DNA of 36,349 nucleotides from Azospirillum sp. GTDB taxonomy: Bacteria; Pseudomonadota; Alphaproteobacteria; Azospirillales; Azospirillaceae. The position numbers and the translations under genes were made by a program. The notes under the pieces are model-generated. The model did not search any database. It was given only the letters and a program-made list of their open reading frames with translations, and was not told where the DNA came from. Where the stretch lies: assembly GCA_027483805.1 (NCBI GenBank), contig JAIXTS010000095.1, forward strand, positions 1-36,349, in the 5' to 3' direction. Within the stretch, counting starts at the first letter, position 1. Each line of letters starts with the position of its first letter. Below are positions 28,301 through 36,349 of the stretch, one piece after another.

Positions 28301-28660
28301 CAGGGCACGTTCCGTGATGTGGAAATCCGTGAGAATGGTGATGTCGTGGCCAACTACGACAATGGCCGCAAACGCGTGATCGCCCAGGTACCGCTGGTGC
28401 TGTTCAACAACGCAAACGCCCTGTCCCGTGAAACGGGCGGCACCTTCACCGAAACGGCGGATAGCGGACGCGCCCGCTTCACCTCCACGGGTGTGAATGG
28501 TGCGGGCGTGATCGCGGCCAGCTCGATCGAAGGATCGAACGTCGATATCGCGCAGGAATTCACCAAGCTGATCGTGGCGCAGCGGTCCTATACGGCCAAC
28601 ACCCGCGTGATCACCACCACCGACGAAATGTTGACGGAGACGATCAACCTGAAGCGGTAA
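25349..28660 (+). CDS. flgE: Flagellar hook protein FlgE, 1103 aa with repeated internal modules
   Basis: MSIFGSLTTGISGLQAQAAALGHISDNIANARTTGYKRVDTAF N-terminus; C-terminus VDIAQEFTKLIVAQRSYTANTRVITTTDEMLTETINLKR. Confidence 0.92.
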   Translation: MSIFGSLTTGISGLQAQAAALGHISDNIANARTTGYKRVDTAFTNLVLQSNSRVHNPGGVVARPSYANSVAGNIETVDRTTNLAIRGQGFFNVSRLTEVNGVSIPTGERYYTRDGSFELNDERILVNRSGFALNGYIYSEATNSFSTSATPIQVTADIDSPVSTKTIELRANLPTNPTPGQPIQPTTIPIYDAAGTRRDITLGWRPGQTDGAWRLSVDTPGALGSLPLSGNLDGFPVSAQSTSLTQGVTPRKQIEEVQFTSPNGDGAFKIGDTYRVTVNGVEFTESVSPTNASQLSNLSGVAQSLADKINGAVPPVGVTATVSNGRLRIASTTAGNDFTLTTGVNNATPTINTANTPVTTAATSSQQQQSVITFAGSSVDIGDSFTLNVDNNSTQTYTVKVTAANIGQLKDLNGVVTALAAQVNANSSTEKVIASVTGNTLTLRGTTVGDSFSVGEQSGTTTTVASSSAAQVTELAYPNRDIGSDENAMSVTINGTIITHTPTAGNDMATELADFVAEINGQALGVTASVSGTKLVLTADANNTAFTISGRDRFMQANVTNAPPADNTTFVSAVQGNISGSRQTQRISITGVPGDVGATYSVTLRSPTTTQVDPIALEGTTTTQASTTASQVTEVSYPSTAPKVGDVYSVTINGTAYSYGPLTQADLDGLPTQPPTQSDALTNLFLPEITSADVTATVSGTKLVLTGAAAGTAFRVTGTDDRATDPSSSFFDFSSSTAAPVVGNRYAVTMNGTTYSVQITEQNIGDFPTAASVLDNIITKIGNDFGAPFTASAVKNNGVTTGVLLTAKDASITLNGTQEVAPNFNRTITYTTTGNEVSLDEIAANLALKVNQESGIPVQATSVGGVITMTSNQDGIAFLGEPSSNIGTTPPHITLNFGGTLPNGEEAKAGTLSSLSSANIGTGNATVSAVTEGGQPAQVSFTVDYGNGPQRITLDLGTFGEATGLTQYEGSSINVTSLLQDGSAQGTFRDVEIRENGDVVANYDNGRKRVIAQVPLVLFNNANALSRETGGTFTETADSGRARFTSTGVNGAGVIAASSIEGSNVDIAQEFTKLIVAQRSYTANTRVITTTDEMLTETINLKR

Positions 28661-28707
28661 CCTGACGGGCGGCAGCGGCCCCTTACCCCAAGCTGCATGG
28701 CGTGTCG

Positions 28708-28742
28708 ATCCCGGCCCCCCTCCCGTGGGGCCGGGATTTCGC
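28708..28742 (+). terminator. Terminator hairpin after flgE
   Basis: ATCCCGGCCCC-N8-GGGGCCGGGAT then T-rich. Confidence 0.7.
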
Positions 28743-28812
28743 ATTTTGGGGTTTGGCGCCGCCGTCAGGGGCGATACTATCCCTTGGCCAATCTCCAAGC
28801 TGTTACGAACCG

Positions 28813-29418
28813 ATGCTCGCCCTGTCCGGCATTTCTTCAGCCCTGTTCACACCGCCTGGCGGCGGTGCCAGGATGGCGCGTGGAAATGCTGCGGCGGACA
28901 GCGCCTCCGCCCCCCCCGGATCCCCGGCCGCTGAAAAGAACTTGAGCAGCGAGCAGCAGGCGCAGCTGCGGGAGCTGAAGCAAACCGACGCTGAGGTGCG
29001 TACCCACGAGCAGGCGCACAAGACGGTCGGCGGGCCCTATGCGGGCGCTATTCAGCTTGAATACACAACGGGTCCGGATGGCAGGCGTTATGCCACAGCC
29101 GGTGAGGTCCCGATCGATGTCTCCGCGGTGCGTGGCAATCCGGAAGCCACAATCACCAAGATGGAGGTGGTCAAGCGCGCAGCGCTGGCACCGCAGGCGC
29201 CATCGCCCCAGGATCGGGCTGTCGCTGCCCAGGCTGATGCCACCAAGGCGCAGGCACAGACCGAGCTGCGTCAGTCGCGGAATGAAGACGATAAGGGCGG
29301 GGGCGGACAGGGCGAAGGGGGGGATGGCCTGGCCACAGCGGCCCGTCGGGCGACACAAAGTTATCAACGGGCTGCATCGACGATGCAACCGGCCTTCACC
29401 CTGGCAATTTCCGCGTGA
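28813..29418 (+). CDS. SprA-related family protein with HExxH motif
   Basis: [25 protein letters not shown]...[21 protein letters not shown]...[16 protein letters not shown]. Confidence 0.85.
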   Translation: MLALSGISSALFTPPGGGARMARGNAAADSASAPPGSPAAEKNLSSEQQAQLRELKQTDAEVRTHEQAHKTVGGPYAGAIQLEYTTGPDGRRYATAGEVPIDVSAVRGNPEATITKMEVVKRAALAPQAPSPQDRAVAAQADATKAQAQTELRQSRNEDDKGGGGQGEGGDGLATAARRATQSYQRAASTMQPAFTLAISA

Positions 29419-29428
29419 GCTCTGGGGA

Positions 29429-30247
29429 TCAGCCGAACAGGGCGTTATTCAGCTTTGCCGTACCGGACAGGCCGGTATCAAAGCTCTGCGCCGCGGTCAG
29501 CATGTTTTGCAGCTCCAGGGAAGCCGCCGACTGTTGCGGCATGCCGTCACCGGCCTTGGGCTGCTGCGCTACCGTGTCAAAATCCTTACGGTACACGCCC
29601 ATGGACAGCTGCAGGGCATAGTTCTTGGACGTCACCGTGTTGCCCTTGCTGTCCTTTGTCGGGCTGTTGCCATCGTTGGTGATCTTGAGATAATAGTCAC
29701 CGGAGGACAGCTTGAGCTCACCCTTCTGCAATTTTGTGTAATTGTCACTGGTGGAGCCAAGGCCCCCCTTGCTGTCGGCCACCACGGCGCCGAAGCGCGA
29801 CATGACCTGCACCCGCAGACCGGGATCACCCAGGACGCCGAGCTGCGCTTCGCCTGAATTCTGGACACGGAACTTGAAGACGTCGCCCTTATCGTCCTTC
29901 TTCAGGTTACTGTAGACATTGAGACGGGTGCTGTCCTTCACCAGCGTGCCGATGTCGGTCGCGGCGCCGTTCGTGGAATAGGGCGACTTGCGCACCTGCT
30001 TTTCGAAGGTCTCAACCTGAATCTTGGACTGGGCCTCTGCCTTTTTGTTCGCCTTGGCCGTGCTGGCGGCGAACTCAGCAAGTTGCTTTTCGATGTCCGA
30101 CAGTTTCTTGTTGGTATCAGAAATGGCGACATTGGCGGCGGCGGCACCGTTGGCGGTCGTGCTGTTGGACGAATTCACAGTCGTCCCAAGCAGCGAACCG
30201 CTGCTGGACGTCAGAACCGAACTCGATCCACCGACCGACGAGACCAT
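29429..30247 (-). CDS. Hypothetical protein in flagellar neighbourhood
   Basis: 272 aa ORF with Ser/Thr-rich N-terminus and coiled-coil-like segment. Confidence 0.8.
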   Translation of the reverse strand: MVSSVGGSSSVLTSSSGSLLGTTVNSSNSTTANGAAAANVAISDTNKKLSDIEKQLAEFAASTAKANKKAEAQSKIQVETFEKQVRKSPYSTNGAATDIGTLVKDSTRLNVYSNLKKDDKGDVFKFRVQNSGEAQLGVLGDPGLRVQVMSRFGAVVADSKGGLGSTSDNYTKLQKGELKLSSGDYYLKITNDGNSPTKDSKGNTVTSKNYALQLSMGVYRKDFDTVAQQPKAGDGMPQQSAASLELQNMLTAAQSFDTGLSGTAKLNNALFG

Positions 30248-30427
30248 GTCACGTCCCTTTCTGCTGGCACCTGGCGTACAGGTGCGGCCACCATGCCCCT
30301 TTCACACCCTCAATCTAACGGCTGTTTTGATAAAATGCAATGCATTCAGGGTGGTTTCCCCAGGGAATCCCCATGGGAAATCGGCCGGCAGCCATGCGGC
30401 AGACAAAAGGGAGCAGCGTATACCGGA

Positions 30428-30898
30428 TCAGATGGAGATGCTGAGCTTTCCGGTTGGGCCGGGAGGTGGTGGCTGGTGCGGCTTGGGTGCCGGCGCTGAC
30501 ATGGCCGGATGTGCCGCCGATGCAGCCGGAGCAGTGCCCACCGCCGGTCGCTGTGACAGCCCTGTTGCCACGGCGCGATTGATATCGATCAACCGGTCCA
30601 GCTTATTGACATCCAGATCGATCAGCCGATCGAATGTCTGTCGATCGACAATGATCGACAAAGCCAGGACATTGTCACGAATATCCTTGGGAAGGGGGCA
30701 TTCCGGATCAACCATCGATGTCTGGAAAATTGTCCAGAGGCGTTGGTTCAGCGACAATGCCTGTCGCAGGAGATCCGAATTCTCCGGCGCCTGCCGGGCA
30801 TGGATCAGCCGGCGGGCCGCTTCGGTGAGGCCCCAGGCCTCCACGTCGCGGGGATCATCGGAGGTGGGACGATTGCTGTAACCCGTCGCAGGCTTCAT
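30428..30898 (-). CDS. flaF: FlaF flagellar biosynthesis regulator
   Basis: AARRLIHARQ...LRQALSLNQRLWTIFQTSMVDPECPLPKDIRDNVLALSIIVDRQTFDRLID. Confidence 0.85.
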   Translation of the reverse strand: MKPATGYSNRPTSDDPRDVEAWGLTEAARRLIHARQAPENSDLLRQALSLNQRLWTIFQTSMVDPECPLPKDIRDNVLALSIIVDRQTFDRLIDLDVNKLDRLIDINRAVATGLSQRPAVGTAPAASAAHPAMSAPAPKPHQPPPPGPTGKLSISI

Positions 30899-30930
30899 AA
30901 CGGTCGCCGTGCCCTTTGAACGGTAAAACC

Positions 30931-33051
30931 ATGAGGCACACTATTCCACATCAGGGTACGCCCGACAAGGATAATGGCCTAGGATCAGAGACGGGTGGTA
31001 AACCGGTGCCGGTGCATTGGGATAGGATGGGGGCGGGGATGGGTGTGGGCCGGACAGGGTTGACGGCGGAACAGGCGGTGCAGCTGCACCAATCTGGCGA
31101 TGTGGCTGGTGCCGCGTCCGCTTACCGCAAACTGTTGAACACCGATCCGCGCAATGCCCAGCTGCTTAATCTGCTGGGGGTTGCCTGCCTGCAACTGGGC
31201 GATACCGCCGAGGCGGTCAGCCTGTTGACTGACGCTGTGCGGCGGCAGCCATCGGCCCCTGATTTCCAGGACAATCTGGGCAGTGCGTTGCGGGCAGCGG
31301 GCAATCCGGCGCCGGCGGTTGAGGCGCACCGCAAGGCGCTGCGGCTGCGCCCTGACCATGCACCCTATCTGTTCAATCTCGGCAATGCCCTGGCGGCGAT
31401 GGGTGCCCATCGGCAGGCCGCCGATGCCTATGGCAAGTCGCTTGCCATCCGGCCCGGACATATCGGCGCCATGTTCAATCTGGCCAACAGCCGTCGTGCC
31501 TTGGGCGATATGGATGAAGCGGCGGCCAGCTACCGCGACCTTCTGAACACGCAGCCGGATCATGCGCAGGGCTGGAACAATCTGGGGGCGGTTCTGGCAT
31601 CGCGCGGTGAATTGGCGGGGGCGGAGGATGCCTATCGCCGGTCGCTGGCGGCGCGGCCACGTCATGCGGAAACCTTGTCAAACCTTGGCAATGTCCTGGT
31701 GGAGCGTGGGCGCCTGGGTGAAGGTCTGGAATGTCACATGGCGGCCGTCGCGGCCGCCCCCGACAGTGCCGAGGCGCATATCTTTCTAGGTGTGGCGCTT
31801 CAGGAACTGGACAAGCTGGATGCTGCCATCAACGCCTACCGCCAAGGCTTGCGGCTTGACCCGGGCAATATCCAGGGGCTGACCAACCTTGGTGCGGCGC
31901 TGGAACTGTCCGGCCATCTGGCCGAGGCCGAGGCCGTGCTGTCCCAAGCGCTCTCCCTGGCACCGAATTCCGCCGAGGTGTGGGGCAATCTGGGGCTGTG
32001 CCGTCTGGCCCAGGGTGACCGGTGGCGGGCACGCCAGGCCCTTGACCGGGCGTTGGAGATCAACCCGGAACTGGCCCGGGCCCGGGTGTCGCGTGCTTTG
32101 CTGCGTCTTCGTGACGGCGATCTGGCCGCGGGCTGGGACGATTATGGCTGGCGCTTTGCGGCGGGTGATGCGCTGCCCGACCGCCGCTTCGCCATACCGC
32201 AGTGGCAGGGGGCGCCGCTGCCACGGGGACGCCTGCTGATCTGGCGTGAACAGGGGCTGGGGGATGAACTGATGTTCGCCAGCCTGTATCGCGAAGCCAT
32301 CGAGCGGGCCGGGGGACCTCCCGGCGCTGTGGTCATCGAATGCGATCGGCGTCTGTTGCGGCTGTTCACCCGCAGTTTCCCGGCAGCTTCCGTTCGGGCA
32401 CAGCGATTGCCATCGGAACACAGTGATGCACCGGAACAACCCGATATGGATGCCCATCTCCCGGCCGGGGCCGCCGCGACCATCCTGCGCCCGACCCTGA
32501 AGCCCTTCACCGGCGCGCCCTATCTGCTTGCCGACAAGCTGTGCCGGGCCCAGGCCCGTGCCTGGCTGGATGGACTGCCGCCGGGTCTCAAGGTTGGCCT
32601 CTGCTGGCGGTCCCGGTTGGTCACCACCCGTCGTCAGGCCAGCTATGCCACGGCGCTGGACTGGGCGCCGATCCTGGCGCATCCCGGCATTCAGGCCATC
32701 AGCCTGCAATATGGCGCGCAGCCCGGGGAGATTGTGGCCTTGGAAACTGCGGCCAGCCGCCCGTTGCACAGCATGCCGGCGCTGGACCTCACAGACGATC
32801 TCGACGGGGTCGCCGGCCTTATCGCGGAGCTGGATCTGGTTATCACGGCCCCGACCGCGGTGGGAGAGTTTGCCGGTGCGATCGGCACGCCCGTGTGGCG
32901 TATCGCGGGGTCCGCGGATTGGTCAACCTTGGGTACGACGATCCGCCCGTGGTTCGCGTCCATGCGGCTGTTTTCCAATGCTGGAGGCGTTGTTTGCGGG
33001 ATTGGCGACGCGGCCCGCCTGCTTCAGCGGAATTTGCATCCGCATGGCTGA
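30931..33051 (+). CDS. TPR protein with C-terminal glycosyltransferase-like domain (TTG start at 30916 also possible)
   Basis: Multiple TPR units (LLNLLGVACLQLGDTAEAVSLL...); C-terminal DLVITAPTAVGEFAGAIGTPVW. Confidence 0.85.
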   Translation: MRHTIPHQGTPDKDNGLGSETGGKPVPVHWDRMGAGMGVGRTGLTAEQAVQLHQSGDVAGAASAYRKLLNTDPRNAQLLNLLGVACLQLGDTAEAVSLLTDAVRRQPSAPDFQDNLGSALRAAGNPAPAVEAHRKALRLRPDHAPYLFNLGNALAAMGAHRQAADAYGKSLAIRPGHIGAMFNLANSRRALGDMDEAAASYRDLLNTQPDHAQGWNNLGAVLASRGELAGAEDAYRRSLAARPRHAETLSNLGNVLVERGRLGEGLECHMAAVAAAPDSAEAHIFLGVALQELDKLDAAINAYRQGLRLDPGNIQGLTNLGAALELSGHLAEAEAVLSQALSLAPNSAEVWGNLGLCRLAQGDRWRARQALDRALEINPELARARVSRALLRLRDGDLAAGWDDYGWRFAAGDALPDRRFAIPQWQGAPLPRGRLLIWREQGLGDELMFASLYREAIERAGGPPGAVVIECDRRLLRLFTRSFPAASVRAQRLPSEHSDAPEQPDMDAHLPAGAAATILRPTLKPFTGAPYLLADKLCRAQARAWLDGLPPGLKVGLCWRSRLVTTRRQASYATALDWAPILAHPGIQAISLQYGAQPGEIVALETAASRPLHSMPALDLTDDLDGVAGLIAELDLVITAPTAVGEFAGAIGTPVWRIAGSADWSTLGTTIRPWFASMRLFSNAGGVVCGIGDAARLLQRNLHPHG

Positions 33052-33149
33052 CATTTTATCCTTGCCCAGTTTTCATATGTCCGACGTGGTGCTATCGTAT
33101 GCCTGATGGCTGAAATCAAGAGTATGGGGGCTCAGGATTTCAGCGCGCG

Positions 33150-36119
33150 GTGTGTTTCAAGACCATCGATTGGCTTCGGCGGGCAACGAGCATGTCAGTG
33201 GCGGGTGGAAGTCGGTCAACCGACGCACACGATGGCATTCATGCCTCTCCCTTGGGCTCTCGCCCGGGGCTGGTGCGTGCTGACCGCCGTATGGTGACGG
33301 CCTTTTTCTGCGATATTGTCAATTCAAGCCATATGGTGATCCCGCAGGATCCGGAAGATGCCTACGACCAGCTGTCGGGCCTGATCGATATCATGCGTCG
33401 GCATGTCGCGGCGTTCGGCGGCACGATCTGCCAGACGCTGGGTGATGGGATCTACGCGGTTTTCGGCGCACCGGTTGCGTTGGAGAACCATGCGGTCCGT
33501 GCGTGTTTTGCGGCCGATGGCATCTTGCGGGAAGTGGCGCGCGGCGGGCGGGCCGTCCGCATCGGCATGGCATCGGGCGAGGTGCTGTGGGATCATGATG
33601 TCGGCGGCCAGACCTTCAACCCCGCTACCGGCGCCACTGTCCATATCGCCGCGAAGTTGCAGCAGATTTGCCCATCCAACCGGGCCCTGATGGCGGATAC
33701 GACGGCCCGTCTGGCTGCCGATTGGGTTGAAACCGCGGAATCCTCGCTGGTCGTTCTGGCCGGGGAAGAGCCGTTGCAGACCCATCTTCTGGCGTCGGTG
33801 CGGTCACGGCGGCGGCAATATGAAGATGAATTGCCGATGGTGGGTCGGGAGAATATCCGCTCCTATCTGTTATCCACGCTGGATGGCGTGGCCAGGGGGA
33901 TCAGCGGATTTTCGGCTCATCTGGTCCAGGCGGCGCCGGGTCTCGGCAAGACGCGCCTGATACGGTCAATCGCGGATTCAGCACGGACGGCCGGGGTTCG
34001 TGTGCTGGAATGGCAAGTGCCCCCGGTGGAGCCCGTGGGCGCGGTCAGCCCGATGCATGAGCTTGTCTCTGAGATGCTGGACGGGCCGTTGCCCCGCACG
34101 CCGGAGGGGTTGTCGGCGATGCTGCGCGCGGCGGGTGCGCAGCCTGAACAGGCCGACGCTCTGTCGCGTATCCTGTTGCCCACAGTGACCGACAATCAGG
34201 ACCGCGGGACCTCCGCCATATTGTCGCTGGCGGCGGCGGCCCTGGCGATGCTGGTCCGACACGCGGCCGATCGCCGGCCGATCCTGCTGCTGGTTGAGGA
34301 TGCTCATTGGGCGGACACGGCTGTACAGGCCACCTTGGCGGCCTTGGCGGACCTGCCTGAAGCAACCCGTCTGCTGCTTGTACTGACCAGCCGCGAGGAG
34401 GGCCTGAATCCCGCCATTGCCGGCCATCGACGGTTGTCTCACCACAAACTGGGACCTCTGAGTATCGCTGACACGTCCAGCCTGCTTGACAATTGGCTGG
34501 GCCGGTATCCCGGTCTTGACAGGATCAAGCTGGACTTGTCGCGCCGTGCGCGTGGCAATCCGTTCTTTCTGGTGGAATGCATTCGTGTCCTGATGATGAA
34601 CGGCACCCTGCTGGGTGATGTCGGCGATATGCGGCCGGGAGAGGTGCCCGCGTTCCCGCTGCCGGACTCCCTGCAGGCCCTGTTGTCCGTGCGGATCGAT
34701 ATGTTGACGGAGGATGCGCGCCGCGTGCTGCGAATCGCCGCTGTCACGGGCACCACTTTCGATGCCACCCTGCTGTCCCGGCTGATCGGGGCGGAGGTCA
34801 CAGGACGGTTTCTGCCCGATCTTGTCCGTTTGGGCCTTATCGACGAAACACGTCTTCTGCCGCGGCAGGAATTCTCATTCCATCATGCCTTGCTGCATGA
34901 GGCCGTCTATTCAGGCATTACGCGTCGTGATCGGCGGCATATTCATGGGCAACTGGCAGCGCTGCTGGATCTTGACGATTTTGCGGAATTGTCTGGACGG
35001 CTTGCGGCGCAGGCGCGGCATGCCGCTGCGGGCGAGCTTTGGTCCTTGGCGGTGAGGGCCGGCGTTGCTGCCGGACGGGAGGCGCTCAACCGATCGCTGG
35101 CGGCGGAGGCGGTGTCGCTGTTGTCGATCGCCGTGGAGGCGAATGAAAAGCTGCCGATCAGCCAGGACAGCGTTGTAGCCGGTATTGACCTGCGTATCGC
35201 CTTGGCGAAGGCGGCGATGCCGGCCGGTATGGGCGAGCGGGCCATTGCCGAACTGGATCGGGCCGTGGCCCTGGCCCGCCGCGCGGGCGACGAGTCCCGG
35301 GCAATGGTCGGTCTGGTGCAGCAGATTAACTATGAATGGGTCTATGGCAGCCTGGACCAGGCGCTTGTGCTGGCAGCATCAGCCATCAGCTATTCCGGCG
35401 GCGAGCCGGCGGCGCATCCGGAAGTGCTGATTATTGCCGCGTCCTGTCATATCGAGAATGACGACCCGGCCAGTGCTGTTCGTTTGCTGGATATCGCAGC
35501 CGGTTCCGGTTTGCGGACCGTCCATGTCGCCGGCCGATATACGATGCTGAATGTCGATATGATGATCAGTATCAAAAAGGCGCGCTGCCTGGCTCTGATG
35601 GGGCGGCCGCATGACGCGGAGCCTCTGATTCAGCATGCCCTGCGGTTGGCCGATGCCGACATGTTCCCGTTCAACCGTGTATTCGTCCGCGCCGACATCG
35701 CGGAAATCCGGTTGCGGCAGCGTCGGTTCGGCGACGTCCTGGCCTATAGTTCGGAAAGCCTGTCCCTGTCCCGCTCCACCGGCGCCCCGTTGTTCGACGC
35801 GGTCAATCTGGCCCGCCGTGGTCTGGCGCTGTCTTACATGGGGCGCGGCATCGCCGGCCTTGCCGACATTGACCAGGGGCTGGGGATTGCCATTGCGCGC
35901 GGAGCGGCCTTGCATGTTGCCAAGGCCAGACAATGCCGGGCCCTGGCCCTGGCCTTGACCGGACAGTTGCAGATGGCCCAGCAGGAACGGGCCGCCGCGG
36001 CGATTCTGGCGGATGAACGGGGTTTCCGGCTGCTGGCAGGTCAACTGCCCAGTCTTGCCGAACTTACCGAGATCGCGGCCCAGGCGCGTTCGAACCTCAA
36101 TCTACTTTCCATCCGCTGA
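33150..36119 (+). CDS. Class III nucleotide cyclase-homology domain / AAA ATPase / TPR-like protein (start uncertain)
   Basis: VTAFFCDIVNSS, GGTICQTLGDGIYAVFG, P-loop APGLGKTRL, LLLVEDAHWAD. Confidence 0.88.
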   Translation: MCFKTIDWLRRATSMSVAGGSRSTDAHDGIHASPLGSRPGLVRADRRMVTAFFCDIVNSSHMVIPQDPEDAYDQLSGLIDIMRRHVAAFGGTICQTLGDGIYAVFGAPVALENHAVRACFAADGILREVARGGRAVRIGMASGEVLWDHDVGGQTFNPATGATVHIAAKLQQICPSNRALMADTTARLAADWVETAESSLVVLAGEEPLQTHLLASVRSRRRQYEDELPMVGRENIRSYLLSTLDGVARGISGFSAHLVQAAPGLGKTRLIRSIADSARTAGVRVLEWQVPPVEPVGAVSPMHELVSEMLDGPLPRTPEGLSAMLRAAGAQPEQADALSRILLPTVTDNQDRGTSAILSLAAAALAMLVRHAADRRPILLLVEDAHWADTAVQATLAALADLPEATRLLLVLTSREEGLNPAIAGHRRLSHHKLGPLSIADTSSLLDNWLGRYPGLDRIKLDLSRRARGNPFFLVECIRVLMMNGTLLGDVGDMRPGEVPAFPLPDSLQALLSVRIDMLTEDARRVLRIAAVTGTTFDATLLSRLIGAEVTGRFLPDLVRLGLIDETRLLPRQEFSFHHALLHEAVYSGITRRDRRHIHGQLAALLDLDDFAELSGRLAAQARHAAAGELWSLAVRAGVAAGREALNRSLAAEAVSLLSIAVEANEKLPISQDSVVAGIDLRIALAKAAMPAGMGERAIAELDRAVALARRAGDESRAMVGLVQQINYEWVYGSLDQALVLAASAISYSGGEPAAHPEVLIIAASCHIENDDPASAVRLLDIAAGSGLRTVHVAGRYTMLNVDMMISIKKARCLALMGRPHDAEPLIQHALRLADADMFPFNRVFVRADIAEIRLRQRRFGDVLAYSSESLSLSRSTGAPLFDAVNLARRGLALSYMGRGIAGLADIDQGLGIAIARGAALHVAKARQCRALALALTGQLQMAQQERAAAAILADERGFRLLAGQLPSLAELTEIAAQARSNLNLLSIR

Positions 36120-36130
36120 TGCCCGAAACG

Positions 36131-36170
36131 GAAAAAGGCCTGGAAGGCGACGTGCTTCCAAGCCTTTTCC
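36131..36170. terminator. Terminator hairpin
   Basis: AAAAAGGCCTGGAAG...CTTCCAAGCCTTTTCC. Confidence 0.75.
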
Positions 36171-36189
36171 AGCCGCGACAGGGCCGCTG

Positions 36190-36349
36190 TCAGAGCTTCA
36201 TGTCTGCGGGCAGGTCGGCAACATCGCGTAGCAGCAATGTGGAGACGCCGCGGGAGACAGCGCGGTAATAGGCGACCAGAAATGCCCGGATTGTTGCGGT
36301 CAGCGAGGCATTCTGATGCTGCCGGCGTGACACAATGGTAATGACCTGG
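36190..36349 (-). CDS. C-terminal fragment of a protein truncated by the window edge (possibly LysR-type; uncertain)
   Basis: Open reverse frame QVITIVSRRQHQNASLTATIRAFLVAYYRAV...DLPADMKL*. Confidence 0.5.
   Translation of the reverse strand, partial: QVITIVSRRQHQNASLTATIRAFLVAYYRAVSRGVSTLLLRDVADLPADMKL

Noticed and set aside
27527-28798. 423-aa minus-strand ORF
   Set aside because: Antisense shadow of flgE; low-complexity G/R/H-rich composition.
28681-29595. ccttac half-sites at 28681 and 29583
   Set aside because: Lack the G5/C5 block that defines the iteron.
1-36349. CRISPR arrays, tRNA, rRNA, transposases
   Set aside because: No regularly spaced direct repeats, tRNA-like cloverleaf, rRNA sequence or transposase/integrase motif recognised in the window.

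Overview
High-GC alphaproteobacterial window, probably Azospirillaceae/Rhodospirillales (inferred from gene content only). It holds the replication and partition region of a plasmid-type replicon, with housekeeping genes and a flagellar hook cluster beside it; this reads best as a chromid. Left part: RND efflux genes, parB-parA, an orphan operon of two paralogous unknown proteins, an alpha/beta hydrolase, a PhnA-like protein, and a Rep_3-type initiator with an iteron field. Middle: a PCuAC/SCO1 copper block, OxyR, DUF454, an AbrB-like protein, a solute-binding protein, ferrochelatase, a YchJ/SEC-C protein, thymidine kinase and a regulatory-domain methyltransferase. Right: flgK, an oversized flgL, an oversized flgE, an SprA-related protein, flaF, a TPR protein and a large cyclase/AAA/TPR protein. 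Main non-gene signals: (1) a 17-bp iteron (CCCCCnnnnSGTAAGGA) dense upstream of repA but also scattered over about 18 kb, including inside genes; (2) a half-iteron inverted repeat in the repA leader; (3) three copies of an intergenic palindrome TTGCGACGTCGCAA, candidate parS; (4) a duplicated intergenic element of four consecutive hairpins with compensatory substitutions between its two copies, a candidate undescribed structured RNA or palindromic element. All calls come from reading the sequence by eye; no searches were run.
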